Of a stretch of DNA of 58,482 nt, positions 1 through 7,667 are shown piece by piece. The notes under the pieces are model-generated. The model made no database searches. It saw only the letters and a list, made by a program, of their open reading frames with translations, and was not told the DNA's origin. The number at the start of each line of letters is the position of its first letter. Position 1 is the stretch's first letter. The DNA is taken from the NCBI GenBank assembly GCA_944388935.1, contig CALXKK010000010.1, positions 1 through 58,482 on the forward strand. The letters are read 5' to 3'. Origin of the DNA: an uncultured Clostridia bacterium (GTDB lineage Bacteria; Bacillota; Clostridia; TANB77; CAG-508). A program made the translations under genes and the position numbers.

Positions 1-70
1 ACCGCCTTTAGGTGGTGAGCAAGTAATTCCCCTTCTAGGGGATGAGCAAACCACCCGTTCACGGGTGGTT
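1..70. other. Three-hairpin segment resembling an IS200/IS605 (TnpB-associated) end
   Basis: Three compact hairpins follow one another: ACCGCC/GGTGGT (1-16), CCCC/GGGG (29-41) and a perfect 9-bp stem AACCACCCG/CGGGTGGTT with a TTCA loop (49-70). GAGCAA words sit between them. From memory this arrangement resembles the structured right ends and guide-RNA scaffolds of IS200/IS605 elements carrying tnpB, but no transposase is visible because the window starts here. The last hairpin contains the ackA stop codon, so it may also end the pta-ackA transcript, although there is no clear U tract. The structure is seen; the family assignment is an inference. Confidence 0.4.
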
Positions 71-1262
71 ATGATTTTATTAATTCTAATGTTTGTCTAG
101 CAATCATTAATTCTTCATTAGTTGGAACTACATATACTTTTACTTTTGAATTGTCTGAAGAAATTAATCTTTCTTCTCCTTTAACATTATTTCTTTCATC
201 ATCAATTTCTATACCTAAGAATTTAAGATTTTCGCAAATGCCTTTTCTAATATTTTTTTGATTTTCACCAATTCCAGCTGTAAATAGCATTACGTCTACC
301 CCATTCATAGCAACTACACATTTTGCAATTTGTGCAGCTACTAAATAATTATGGATTTTAATTGCAAGTGCTGCTCTTTCATTTCCTTCTGCAGCAGCTG
401 CTTCCATATCTCTACAATCTTGTGAAACACCAGATAATGCTAATATTCCAGATTCTTTATTTAATATATGTTCCATTTCGTCAGGAGTTAAACCTTCTTT
501 TCTCATAATAAATGTTACAACAGAAGGATCCAAATCTCCAGAACGTGTTCCCATAGGTATTCCTGCAAGTGGAGTAAGTCCCATACTTGTTTCTACAGAT
601 TTACCATCTTGAACAGCACAAATACTTCCACCTTGTCCTAAATGACAAGAAATTATTTTTAAATCTTCTATAGGTTTTCCTTCTAATTCTGCAACGCGTT
701 TAGATACATATTCATGTGATGTACCATGTGCTCCATATTTTCTAACACCATATTTTTCATAATATTTGTATGGAATAGGATATATATAATGTTCTTTTGG
801 CAATGTTTGATGAAATGCTGTATCAAATACTGCTACCATTGGTTTATTAGGCATCAATTCTTGGGCTGCTCTAATTCCCATTACAGCAGCAGGATTATGT
901 AAAGGTGCCAAACTTATACATTCTTCTATTCCCTTTACTACTTCTTCTGTTATAATAACAGGTTTATTAAACTTTTCTCCTCCATGAACAATTCTATGTC
1001 CAACAGCACCTATTTCATCTAAAGAATCAATTACTTTATATTTAGGATTTAATAATTGCTCTAATGAAAATTGTAATGCCTCCTCGTGATTATCTACTGG
1101 TTTTTCGAATACATATTTTTTCCCATTAACTTTATGTGTTAAAAAAGAATTAGGTTCCTTTATCCTTTCATATGTACCTTTTGCCATTACCTTTTCAGTA
1201 TCCATATCTATTAATTGATATTTTAAAGATGAACTTCCACAATTAATTACTAAAATTTTCAT
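69..1262 (-). CDS. ackA: Acetate kinase
   Basis: This enzyme makes acetate and ATP from acetyl phosphate and ADP, the substrate-level phosphorylation step of fermentative acetate production in the cytoplasm. The 397-residue product has the usual length and family motifs: NCGSSS near the N terminus, FDTAFH, GTSHEYV, HLGQGGS (often HLGNGAS elsewhere), GIPMGTRSGDLDP and TAGIGEN. The start at 1262 is preceded by GGAGGAG at good spacing; a longer frame upstream lacks family similarity. It lies 13 bp downstream of pta, the classic order. The stop codon falls inside a hairpin that may belong to a mobile element end. Confidence 0.97.
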   Translation of the reverse strand: MKILVINCGSSSLKYQLIDMDTEKVMAKGTYERIKEPNSFLTHKVNGKKYVFEKPVDNHEEALQFSLEQLLNPKYKVIDSLDEIGAVGHRIVHGGEKFNKPVIITEEVVKGIEECISLAPLHNPAAVMGIRAAQELMPNKPMVAVFDTAFHQTLPKEHYIYPIPYKYYEKYGVRKYGAHGTSHEYVSKRVAELEGKPIEDLKIISCHLGQGGSICAVQDGKSVETSMGLTPLAGIPMGTRSGDLDPSVVTFIMRKEGLTPDEMEHILNKESGILALSGVSQDCRDMEAAAAEGNERAALAIKIHNYLVAAQIAKCVVAMNGVDVMLFTAGIGENQKNIRKGICENLKFLGIEIDDERNNVKGEERLISSDNSKVKVYVVPTNEELMIARQTLELIKS

Positions 1263-1275
1263 ATTAACTCCTCCA

Positions 1276-2289
1276 TTATTTATTTTTATCTTGCTCTTGA
1301 GCTTGTACTGCAGTAATTGCAATAACACCTTCTATGTCTTTACTATTGCATCCTCTTGATAAATCATTTACAGGTTTTGCAATTCCTTGGCATAAAGGAC
1401 CATATGCTTCTGCATTTGCAAGCCTTTGAACTAATTTATAACCTATGTTACCAGCATTTAAATCTGGAAATATTAATACATTAGCCATACCTTTTAAAGG
1501 ACTGCCTTTGGCTTTATATTCAGCAACTTCTGGAATGATAGCTGCATCTAATTGTAATTCACCATCAACTAATAAATCTGGTGCTTTCTCTTTTACTAAA
1601 TTAGTTGCAGTTATTACTTTTTCTGTTAATTCTGATTTAGCACTTCCATGTGTAGAATATGAAAGCATTGCCACCTTAGGTTCTTTTCCAGTTAATAATT
1701 TAAAACTTTCGCTTGAGGATATTGCTATCTCAGATAATGCTTCACTATCTGGATTTTCATTTAGTCCACTATCTGAAAATAAAAATACTCCATCTTCTCC
1801 ATATTTACAATTTGGTACAATCATCATAAAAAAAGCAGATACCAATTTTGTTCCCGGAGCAGTTTTTAATATTTGTAATGCAGGTCTTAAGGTATCTGAT
1901 GTAGAATGAACAGCTCCAGAAACTAATCCATCTGCATAACCTTGTTTTACCATCATCATCCCAAAATAAATATTGTCTAACATAAACTCCTTGGCTTTTT
2001 CCATGGTCATATTTTTGTGTTTTCTTAATTCGTAGAAGCTTTCTACGAACTCATTGTATTTTTCTGAATTTTGTGGATTAATTATTTCCGCCTCATTCAA
2101 ATTATCTAAATTAAGTTCATTGGCTCTATTTAGTATTTGTTCTTTATTTCCAATTAATACTATCTCTGCAAACCCTTGTTTTAATACTTCTGATGCAGCA
2201 TTCAATGTTCTGTCATCATTTGATTCTGGAAGAACAATCTTTTTTATGTCTTTTTTTGCTCTGTTTTTTATTTCTTCTATGAAAGCCAT
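1276..2289 (-). CDS. pta: Phosphate acetyltransferase
   Basis: This enzyme converts acetyl-CoA and phosphate to acetyl phosphate, the substrate of the adjacent acetate kinase. The product of 337 residues matches the short single-domain clostridial form. It begins MAFIEEIKNRAKKDIKKIVLP and contains the typical LPESNDDRT, GLVSGAVHSTSDTLRPALQ-like and FPDLNAGNIGYK segments. The start at 2289 follows AAGGAGGAG. A promoter-like TTGCTA-N17-TATAAT lies at 2330-2358, so pta and ackA (13 bp apart) probably form their own unit, although read-through from the ispG group is possible. Assignment is firm. Confidence 0.97.
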   Translation of the reverse strand: MAFIEEIKNRAKKDIKKIVLPESNDDRTLNAASEVLKQGFAEIVLIGNKEQILNRANELNLDNLNEAEIINPQNSEKYNEFVESFYELRKHKNMTMEKAKEFMLDNIYFGMMMVKQGYADGLVSGAVHSTSDTLRPALQILKTAPGTKLVSAFFMMIVPNCKYGEDGVFLFSDSGLNENPDSEALSEIAISSSESFKLLTGKEPKVAMLSYSTHGSAKSELTEKVITATNLVKEKAPDLLVDGELQLDAAIIPEVAEYKAKGSPLKGMANVLIFPDLNAGNIGYKLVQRLANAEAYGPLCQGIAKPVNDLSRGCNSKDIEGVIAITAVQAQEQDKNK

Positions 2290-2329
2290 TTTTCTCCTCC
2301 TTCTTTTATCTAAGATTTCAGTCACAATA

Positions 2330-2358
2330 ATTATATATTAGTATTTTTTTAATAGCAA
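2330..2358 (-). promoter_or_regulatory. Candidate sigma-A promoter for pta-ackA
   Basis: On the minus strand TTGCTA (2358-2353) and a perfect TATAAT (2335-2330) are separated by 17 bp. The predicted transcript would begin about 35 bp before the pta start codon. This is a sequence match only, in very AT-rich DNA. Confidence 0.5.
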
Positions 2359-2360
2359 TA

Positions 2361-3026
2361 CTAGTTTATAAACTTTACTGTATCATCACCATTTTCTGAT
2401 ATAACACTTATTTCATCATCTATAATTTTTAATGCTTGTAAATTTTTTAAACCAACGCCCTTTATATTTTTAGTTCTCTTCATAATTCTTTCTAATTCTG
2501 CTTCTCTTCCCTCTAAATTGTAGTGAGGACAAACTAATAAATTTACTAATCCAATTCCTGTGGCTCTAATTAACTTAAATTCTTTAAATTTTCTAGAATC
2601 AGAACATCCATATTTACAAATTGCTATAGCACCAGCACTAAGTCCACAAATTACTTTTCCAGAATTATATGCCTCTTCTATTAGAGAAACCATATTATAT
2701 TCTTTTAAGATTCGCATTAGCTCCAATGTATTTCCGCCACCCATATAAATTATGTCTGCATTATGAAATCTTTCCAGAATTAATTCTCGGTCGTTTAATT
2801 GCTTTTTTAAAATTGTTTTACTAATACAACCTAAGTTTCTATAATTTCTTTTTATAACTCTAAAATAAGATTCTATATGGTCAACATTAGCAAAACCTAA
2901 AAAAAGAAAATTAGGAGATTCTTTATTTGCTAGAGCAACAATTTCTTTATCTATTTTTTGTGTTTCATATTCAGTTCCTTTTCTTCCAATTTCTCCTCCA
3001 CCAATAATAACAGCTTTTTTCTGCAT
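2361..3026 (-). CDS. Peptidase E-like (family S51) class I glutamine-amidotransferase-fold protein
   Basis: The 221-residue protein resembles the PepE/S51 serine peptidases. It has IIGGGEIGR at the N terminus, YMGGGNTLELMRIL in the middle and GLSAGAIA, whose serine is the expected nucleophile. Known members are aspartyl dipeptidases or cyanophycinase relatives; the substrate here cannot be told. The start at 3026 is chosen because GGAGGAG lies 5 bp upstream; a TTG five codons earlier lies inside that ribosome binding site. It is 20 bp after ispG and probably co-transcribed with trmB and ispG. Fold and family are well supported, function is not. Confidence 0.85.
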   Translation of the reverse strand: MQKKAVIIGGGEIGRKGTEYETQKIDKEIVALANKESPNFLFLGFANVDHIESYFRVIKRNYRNLGCISKTILKKQLNDRELILERFHNADIIYMGGGNTLELMRILKEYNMVSLIEEAYNSGKVICGLSAGAIAICKYGCSDSRKFKEFKLIRATGIGLVNLLVCPHYNLEGREAELERIMKRTKNIKGVGLKNLQALKIIDDEISVISENGDDTVKFIN

Positions 3027-3046
3027 TTTTATCTCCTCCAATTATA

Positions 3047-4108
3047 TTATTCTATCATTTTTAATATTTCCTCTTCTAATTCTTTAACAATATTTTCTTG
3101 AGGAATCTTTTTAATTATTTTACCTTTTTTAAATAATAAGCCTTCTTTTACTCCACCAGCAATACCTATATCTGCATTGCTAGCTTCTCCTGGTCCATTT
3201 ACAGCACATCCCATTACAGCAACTGTTATATCACTATTTATATTTTGTAAAAATTCTTCTACTTCTTTTGCCATAGGTATTAAATCTATTTGTGTTCTTC
3301 CACAAGTAGGACAAGAAACCAAAGTAGGAACATTCTTGTATAAATTACAATCTTTTAAAATTTCCTTTGCTACCCTGATCTCTTCTATAGGGTCATCTGA
3401 TAATGAAACTCTTAAAGTATCACCTATTCCTTCTTTTAATAAAATTCCTAAACCAATACTTGACTTTATAGTACCACTAAATGCTGTTCCTGCTTCTGTA
3501 ATACCTAAGTGTAATGGGTAATTAAATTCATTGGCTGCCTCTTCATAACTTTCTATACATAAGTCCAAATTAGATGCTTTTAATGAAATAGCAATATTGT
3601 AGAAATCCAAATCTTCTAATATTTCAACATGTCTTTTTGCACTTTCTACCATAGCTTTTGCAGTAGGCTTTCCTCCATACTTTTCTAGCAAGTCTTTTTC
3701 TAATGAACCAGCATTTACTCCTATTCTTATGGGAACATTATACTCTTTGCATTTATCAACTACAGCTTTTACTTTTTCTTTTCCTCCAATATTTCCTGGA
3801 TTTATTCTTACTTTATCTACACCGGCTTCTATTGCACATATAGCAATTCTATAATCAAAATGAATATCTGCAACTATAGGTATATGTATTTGTTTTTTTA
3901 TTTCTTTAATAGCTTTAGCATCTTCCATATCTAAACATGCAACACGAATTATTTCGCATCCTGCTTTTTCTAAATCTAATATTTGTTTAACAGTACTTTC
4001 TACATCCTTTGTTTTTGTATTTGTCATAGATTGAATTATTACTTTATTCTGTCCCCCTATTTGGACATTACCTACTTTTATTGGTCTTGTTTCTGTTCTT
4101 TTATACAT
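3047..4108 (-). CDS. ispG: 4-Hydroxy-3-methylbut-2-enyl diphosphate synthase
   Basis: IspG (GcpE) is an iron-sulfur enzyme of the non-mevalonate isoprenoid pathway that reduces methylerythritol cyclodiphosphate to HMBPP. The 353-residue protein begins with the diagnostic [12 protein letters not shown] and has the C-terminal cluster ligands in VSCPTCGRT and [12 protein letters not shown], with the conserved glutamate after the third cysteine. GGAGGAAGT precedes the ATG at 4108. It is 12 bp downstream of trmB and 20 bp upstream of the peptidase-E-like gene, so the three likely share a transcript. Confidence 0.97.
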   Translation of the reverse strand: MYKRTETRPIKVGNVQIGGQNKVIIQSMTNTKTKDVESTVKQILDLEKAGCEIIRVACLDMEDAKAIKEIKKQIHIPIVADIHFDYRIAICAIEAGVDKVRINPGNIGGKEKVKAVVDKCKEYNVPIRIGVNAGSLEKDLLEKYGGKPTAKAMVESAKRHVEILEDLDFYNIAISLKASNLDLCIESYEEAANEFNYPLHLGITEAGTAFSGTIKSSIGLGILLKEGIGDTLRVSLSDDPIEEIRVAKEILKDCNLYKNVPTLVSCPTCGRTQIDLIPMAKEVEEFLQNINSDITVAVMGCAVNGPGEASNADIGIAGGVKEGLLFKKGKIIKKIPQENIVKELEEEILKMIE

Positions 4109-4120
4109 ATACTTCCTCCA

Positions 4121-4780
4121 TTATTTAAGTTTAGCAATTAAAGCTTTAATCTTTATACCTTTTTCCGAAAACATTTTCTCATGTTCTGTTTGGATATCTT
4201 CCCAATCAGTTTCTTTATGCAAATCATAAGTTAAATTAATAATATCAAATCCACTTTCCTTAAAATAATTAATACTAGATTCAAATAAATCATCGTCATC
4301 TGTTTTAAAGTGAATCTCTCCACCAGGTACTAAAAATTCTTTATATTTTTCTAATTGTCTTGTATGTGTTAATCTCTTTTTCCTATGTTTTCCTCTTGGC
4401 CATGGATTACAAAAATTGATATATATTCTTTCTATTTTATCATTATTATTCATTATTAATAAAATTCTTTCTATATCAAATCTTGTAAGAATAACATTAT
4501 CTGGTTCTCTATTATTATCAGCAAAAGCTTTTTCTACATTTCTTTTAGCTAAACCCAACATGGCATCTACTAAATCTATCGCTATATAATTTATATCTGG
4601 ATTTTGAATAGCTATTTGTGATATAAAATTACCTTTACCACATCCTAATTCTAAATGAATCGGATTATTAGGATTCTTAAAAACTGTTTTCCATTTACCT
4701 TTATATTCTTCCGGATTATCTATATAGAATTTACATGCTTCTAATTCCGGTCTTGCCCAAGGCTTAAACCTAATTCTCAT
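4121..4780 (-). CDS. trmB: tRNA (guanine-N7-)-methyltransferase
   Basis: TrmB methylates G46 in the variable loop of tRNAs using S-adenosylmethionine. The 219-residue protein shows the typical N terminus ([13 protein letters not shown]), the SAM-binding [10 protein letters not shown], the [17 protein letters not shown] segment and the FKTDDDDLF region. I place the start at 4780 because AAGGAG lies 8 bp upstream; an ATG six codons earlier overlaps that ribosome binding site. It is the first gene of the trmB-ispG-peptidase run. Confidence 0.96.
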   Translation of the reverse strand: MRIRFKPWARPELEACKFYIDNPEEYKGKWKTVFKNPNNPIHLELGCGKGNFISQIAIQNPDINYIAIDLVDAMLGLAKRNVEKAFADNNREPDNVILTRFDIERILLIMNNNDKIERIYINFCNPWPRGKHRKKRLTHTRQLEKYKEFLVPGGEIHFKTDDDDLFESSINYFKESGFDIINLTYDLHKETDWEDIQTEHEKMFSEKGIKIKALIAKLK

Positions 4781-4895
4781 TTTCTTTTCTCCTTTCATAT
4801 TCGAATTTTATTATATACTAGTTATCCTTTTATTACAAGTTGAACTTTAGGAACGGACCTTAGCTATGTATATAGCCCACTCTAACGAAATACGC

Positions 4896-4933
4896 AAAAA
4901 AAAAAGACAACCAAAACTTAAGTTTCAGTTGTC
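4896..4933 (-). terminator. Rho-independent terminator of the 102-residue gene
   Basis: On the minus strand a hairpin with GACAAC/GTTGTC arms and further A/T pairing is followed by about ten U residues. The stem begins inside the stop codon of the upstream gene at 4932. Confidence 0.85.
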
Positions 4934-5240
4934 ATATTCTAGGTGTTATTTCATATTTCATATCTTCTATTATGTCATTCATTATTATTGGTGTAACATA
5001 ATTATCTTTTAATTTATTAATTATAGCTAATACTTCATTCTCATTTCTAGAAATATTATCTATATGTCCTTCTTCTCTGTCAATCTTTGAATCATAATCA
5101 AATTGTATCTTTACAATCTCGATTCCATAATTCCCATCTTTATTTGTTAAATAATATAATACACTAATTGGATATTCCTTCTCTAATTCAATCATTAACT
5201 TTGGATCAAAAAATATCCCGCCACAAAATTTTTTCTTCAT
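4932..5240 (-). CDS. Small conserved protein, possibly DUF6514 family
   Basis: This 102-residue soluble protein begins MKKKFCGGIFFDPKLM and has a YYLTNKDGNYGIEIVKI segment followed by an I-x-NIS-x-NENEV and LKDNYVTPIIM pattern. That pattern reminds me of the small clostridial DUF6514 proteins; the match is from memory and tentative. There is no signal peptide or membrane segment. GGAGG precedes the ATG. The gene stands alone between trmB and an inverted repeat and has its own terminator. Function unknown. Confidence 0.7.
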   Translation of the reverse strand: MKKKFCGGIFFDPKLMIELEKEYPISVLYYLTNKDGNYGIEIVKIQFDYDSKIDREEGHIDNISRNENEVLAIINKLKDNYVTPIIMNDIIEDMKYEITPRI

Positions 5241-5352
5241 TTGTAAAATCTCCTTCCTTTATTTTCCATTAACTTTATACCCTAAATGTGATAAAAGCAA
5301 GCATTTTCGTTCGTCAAAATTTTTGATATTTGATTTTTTTCGACAAAGTAAT

Positions 5353-5396
5353 AACCTATGAATTAATTGTACTTTATAATACTTAATTCATAGGTT
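5353..5396. repeat. Perfect 14-bp inverted repeat
   Basis: AACCTATGAATTAA (5353-5366) and its exact complement (5383-5396) flank a 16-nt loop. It lies between two minus-strand genes just after the stop of the 204-residue gene, where a terminator is expected. Neither side has a convincing U tract, so its role as a terminator is uncertain. Confidence 0.6.
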
Positions 5397-5403
5397 GTCT
5401 ATT

Positions 5404-6018
5404 TTATACAGCTTCTTCATAATATTCTATAATTTTATGATTAATTTCTGTATCTGAAGCATGTAATATTCTATTATAATATTTTGACTTTTTATATATC
5501 TTAATTATTTTGTTAATTCCATATATATTTACTAATGATAAAGTTATAAAATATGGATCCTCACTATCTGTTATATTATGAATATCCAAATGGTTGTATG
5601 AATATGTTGTTTTTGCGTCATTTAATCCAAAAAGATAAGTTGTAATATCAAGCCAATTTGGAATATCTTCGTAATTGTCTGTAATTATTTTATCTGCAAC
5701 AGATTTTTGAGCAATTTTTAAAATATCACTATAAGAATAAACATTTCCTGGATTTAAAGGTGTTACTAATTTTAAGTTTCCTTCTTCGTCTTCTATAGCA
5801 ACTAGATTTTCTTCTCGTTTTTCTCCAAAAACATCTTCATGTAAATCTTCTATGCTGTTATACAAATAAATTATAATCTTTCTATCGTAATTCTTTAGTT
5901 TAAATAAACTTGTGATAGTTTCGTACGCAATAATTACCTGATTCATGAGTTCGAGCACACACGGCTCATTCTCGTCATTATACTGTATTTGTATATTACC
6001 ATCATCAAATTTCTCCAT
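5404..6018 (-). CDS. Hypothetical protein, 204 residues
   Basis: I do not recognise this protein. It has no signal peptide or membrane helix. The middle region (RKIIIYLYNSIEDLHEDVFG, then a NPGNVYSYSDILKIAQ stretch and IPNWLDITTYLFGL) is loosely reminiscent of metallopeptidase-like MA domains, with PNWLDI where active members have a WLxEG segment, but I see no HExxH zinc motif, so a catalytic role is unlikely. AAGGAG lies 14 bp before the ATG, longer than usual. The gene is flanked by the sua5-like gene upstream and an inverted repeat downstream. Confidence 0.65.
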   Translation of the reverse strand: MEKFDDGNIQIQYNDENEPCVLELMNQVIIAYETITSLFKLKNYDRKIIIYLYNSIEDLHEDVFGEKREENLVAIEDEEGNLKLVTPLNPGNVYSYSDILKIAQKSVADKIITDNYEDIPNWLDITTYLFGLNDAKTTYSYNHLDIHNITDSEDPYFITLSLVNIYGINKIIKIYKKSKYYNRILHASDTEINHKIIEYYEEAV

Positions 6019-6085
6019 TAAAATAAATCAACTCCTTAAATTTTATATCTAGACTTATTATATATTAAATTTTAAATTGTGTCTA

Positions 6086-7135
6086 CTATATTTCTATATA
6101 ATTATATTCACATGCACGTAATAACCTATTGTTTAGTGCTAGACCTAAACCATCTTTTTGCATTCCTTCTATTATTACCAAATCTACATTATATTTGTCT
6201 ACTTTTCTTAATATTGAAAAAATATTATGTGCTATTTCTTCTAAAGTATTACCCATTTTTATTATATTTTTACAATTATATTTATCATAATTTTTGTCTT
6301 TACATATTATTAATACATTTTTACCATTAGCTGTTTCTTTTATTTTATCTATCATTTTTTCTTCATCTTTACTATATATCATCATACATTTTGTATTTGG
6401 TGCATAATGTCTATATTTCATACCGGGTGACATTACTTTTTCTTTGCCATCATATTTGCCAAGTATATTTTTATCTACTTCAACTTCGACCCCTAAATTT
6501 TCTATATCTTCTTTTGTTATTTTTCCGGGTCTTAGTATTCTTACTTTTTCATTAATAACTCTTACTACAGTTGATTCTACACCTATATCCACTGCTCCCG
6601 CATCTATTATTGATGCTACTTTACCATTAAATTCATTTATGATGTCATCTATATTTGTACCACTAGGTCTTCCTGAGATGTTGGCACTTGGTGCTGCGAT
6701 TGGTACATTTGCATATTCTATTAATTTATGCGCAATCTCATTTGATGGCATTCTAATTCCTACAGTATCTAAACCTGCAGTAACTGACCTTGGTATTATA
6801 TCTTTGGCCTTCAAAATTATAGTAAAAGGTCCTGGACAAAATGCTTTAATTAATTTTTTTTCTAATTCGTTTGGTTCTTCTACAATTTGCTTTATCATTT
6901 CTAAATTGCTTACATGAACTATCAAAGGATTATCCTGAGCTCTTCCTTTTGCTTTAAAAATGTTTTCACAAGCTTTTTCGTCTAAAGCATTGGCACCAAT
7001 TCCATACACTGTTTCTGTTGGAAATAGTACCAGTTTTCCATTTAATATATCTTGTGATGCTTCTTTTATTTTTTCATTATCTATTTTTTCCTTTAAATTT
7101 ATATATTTTGTTTCCAAACTTGCACCCGCTTTCAT
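6086..7135 (-). CDS. L-threonylcarbamoyladenylate synthase (Sua5/YwlC type)
   Basis: This enzyme makes threonylcarbamoyl-AMP from threonine, bicarbonate and ATP for t6A37 modification of ANN-decoding tRNAs. At about 349 residues it is the long Sua5 type: a YrdC domain (PTETVYGIG, KGRAQDNPLIVH, CPGPFTIIL, AAPSANISGRPSGT) followed by a C-terminal Sua5 domain after the MSPGMKYRHYAP linker. No clear ribosome binding site precedes any start. The ATG at 7135 lies only 9 nt below a good -10 box, suggesting a leaderless message; a TTG eight codons further in (7111), giving a family-like ETKYINL start, is an alternative. Product assignment is firm, the start is not. Confidence 0.92.
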   Translation of the reverse strand: MKAGASLETKYINLKEKIDNEKIKEASQDILNGKLVLFPTETVYGIGANALDEKACENIFKAKGRAQDNPLIVHVSNLEMIKQIVEEPNELEKKLIKAFCPGPFTIILKAKDIIPRSVTAGLDTVGIRMPSNEIAHKLIEYANVPIAAPSANISGRPSGTNIDDIINEFNGKVASIIDAGAVDIGVESTVVRVINEKVRILRPGKITKEDIENLGVEVEVDKNILGKYDGKEKVMSPGMKYRHYAPNTKCMMIYSKDEEKMIDKIKETANGKNVLIICKDKNYDKYNCKNIIKMGNTLEEIAHNIFSILRKVDKYNVDLVIIEGMQKDGLGLALNNRLLRACEYNYIEI

Positions 7136-7143
7136 ATTCTTAT

Positions 7144-7172
7144 ATTTTACTATCAATAATTCATTCAGTCAA
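7144..7172 (-). promoter_or_regulatory. Promoter abutting the sua5 start
   Basis: TTGACT (7172-7167) and TAAAAT (7149-7144) are separated by exactly 17 bp on the minus strand. The expected transcription start falls at about 7137, two bases before the ATG at 7135. Confidence 0.55.
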
Positions 7173-7182
7173 CATTCATTAA

Positions 7183-7224
7183 AAAGTAACCCTCCTCTGT
7201 GGTAGACCAGAAAAGGGTTACTTT
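7183..7224 (-). terminator. Terminator hairpin A with GUCUACCA apical loop
   Basis: A perfect 10-bp outer stem AAAGTAACCC/GGGTTACTTT encloses an inner 5-bp stem (CTCTG/CAGAA on the plus strand, with one wobble pair) and an 8-nt apical loop that reads GUCUACCA in the minus-strand RNA (7207-7200). A run of U follows. It ends the small gene at 7239. The same 8-nt loop caps the terminator at 8815-8853, and the loop is complementary to the leader hairpin loop at 7452-7473. Confidence 0.85.
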
Positions 7225-7238
7225 ATGAGATATATGTG

Positions 7239-7430
7239 TTATTTACGCGAATCACCAATACATTCATGGATAATCCATATCACAAAAACTACTATTGCGG
7301 TTACCACAACAGCAGTTATGATCCAACCGATAAATCCAAATGTATTGATAAGGAAGGTACACACTGCATAAAGCAATGCCACTACAATGGCTATAAATCC
7401 AAGTGTACCAACAATTAAAGCATATCTCAT
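7239..7430 (-). CDS. Small two-helix membrane protein, cassette A
   Basis: This 63-residue protein is almost entirely two hydrophobic helices (roughly residues 4-28 and 32-54) ending in a short charged tail HECIGDSRK. I do not recognise a family. The start at 7430 is chosen because GAGGAGG lies 5 bp upstream; the longer frame begins at a TTG in the leader. It has its own promoter (7515-7543), a leader hairpin and a terminator. The leader and terminator closely resemble those of the unrelated 75-residue gene at 8864. Its base composition is less AT-rich than the neighbours, suggesting foreign origin. Confidence 0.75.
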   Translation of the reverse strand: MRYALIVGTLGFIAIVVALLYAVCTFLINTFGFIGWIITAVVVTAIVVFVIWIIHECIGDSRK

Positions 7431-7451
7431 GATATCCTCCTCGTTATTCAA

Positions 7452-7473
7452 CTTGAAGGTCTACCCCTCCAAG
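7452..7473 (-). promoter_or_regulatory. Leader hairpin A with GGUAGA loop
   Basis: In the minus-strand RNA an 8-bp stem CUUGGAGG/CCUUCAAG (one G-U pair) is capped by a GGUAGA loop, about 20 nt before the start codon. GGUAGACC of this hairpin is perfectly complementary to GGUCUACC in terminator A. The same hairpin with altered stem bases is found before the 75-residue gene (9112-9133). Confidence 0.75.
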
Positions 7474-7514
7474 AATCAGCCTTCTTTATAGGGGTTCAAC
7501 AATAACACAATACT

Positions 7515-7543
7515 ATTTTAGCACATTAACATAATATTATCAA
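7515..7543 (-). promoter_or_regulatory. Extended -10 promoter of cassette A
   Basis: TTGATA-N17-TAAAAT on the minus strand, with GTGC directly before the -10 box (an extended -10 TGn). The GTGCTA(A/T)AAT motif recurs at 9176-9204 and 24118-24146 before the other two small membrane-protein genes. Confidence 0.65.
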
Positions 7544-7558
7544 GTTAGTTAATATACA

Positions 7559-7596
7559 CAAGGAGGAGACGATAGAAAATCTTCGTCTCCTCCTTG
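7559..7596. repeat. Perfect 13-bp inverted repeat containing CCTCCTT
   Basis: CAAGGAGGAGACG (7559-7571) and its exact complement (7584-7596) enclose a 12-nt loop, downstream of the 350-residue gene on the minus strand. There is no U tract on either side, so it is not a typical terminator. Each arm carries a ribosome-binding-site-like AGGAGG or the complementary CCTCCTT, which matches the 16S anti-Shine-Dalgarno sequence. Confidence 0.7.
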
Positions 7597-7603
7597 GCTT
7601 GTA

Positions 7604-7645
7604 TGGGTCAAAATTTGATTCAAAATTTTAACCCAGAGGTTTTAC
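7604..7645 (-). other. Structured 3' UTR of the 350-residue gene
   Basis: This stretch holds a 13-bp hairpin (TGGGTCAAAATTT at 7604-7616 with 7623-7635, one wobble pair). Next to it is the word GTAAAACCTC in the RNA (7645-7636), framed by AGAG/CTCT so that TAAAAC can form a loop. That 10-nt word is perfectly complementary to GAGGTTTTAC at the ribosome binding site of the same gene (8730-8721). Confidence 0.65.
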
Positions 7646-7667
7646 TCTCGAAGAGCAGGTTGGGCTG

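Noticed and set aside
1445..1909. Plus-strand open frame of about 154 codons
   Set aside because: It lies inside pta on the other strand, has no ribosome binding site and no family features; it is a shadow of the real gene. Many similar plus-strand frames were set aside for the same reason.
3026..3041. Earlier start for the peptidase-E-like gene
   Set aside because: The upstream TTG lies within the GGAGGAG ribosome binding site of the chosen ATG.
5266..5340. Promoter or LexA-like box before the 102-residue gene
   Set aside because: TTGACG is present but the -10 (TTATCA) is poor, and the GAAC...CTTG word does not form the expected LexA dyad.
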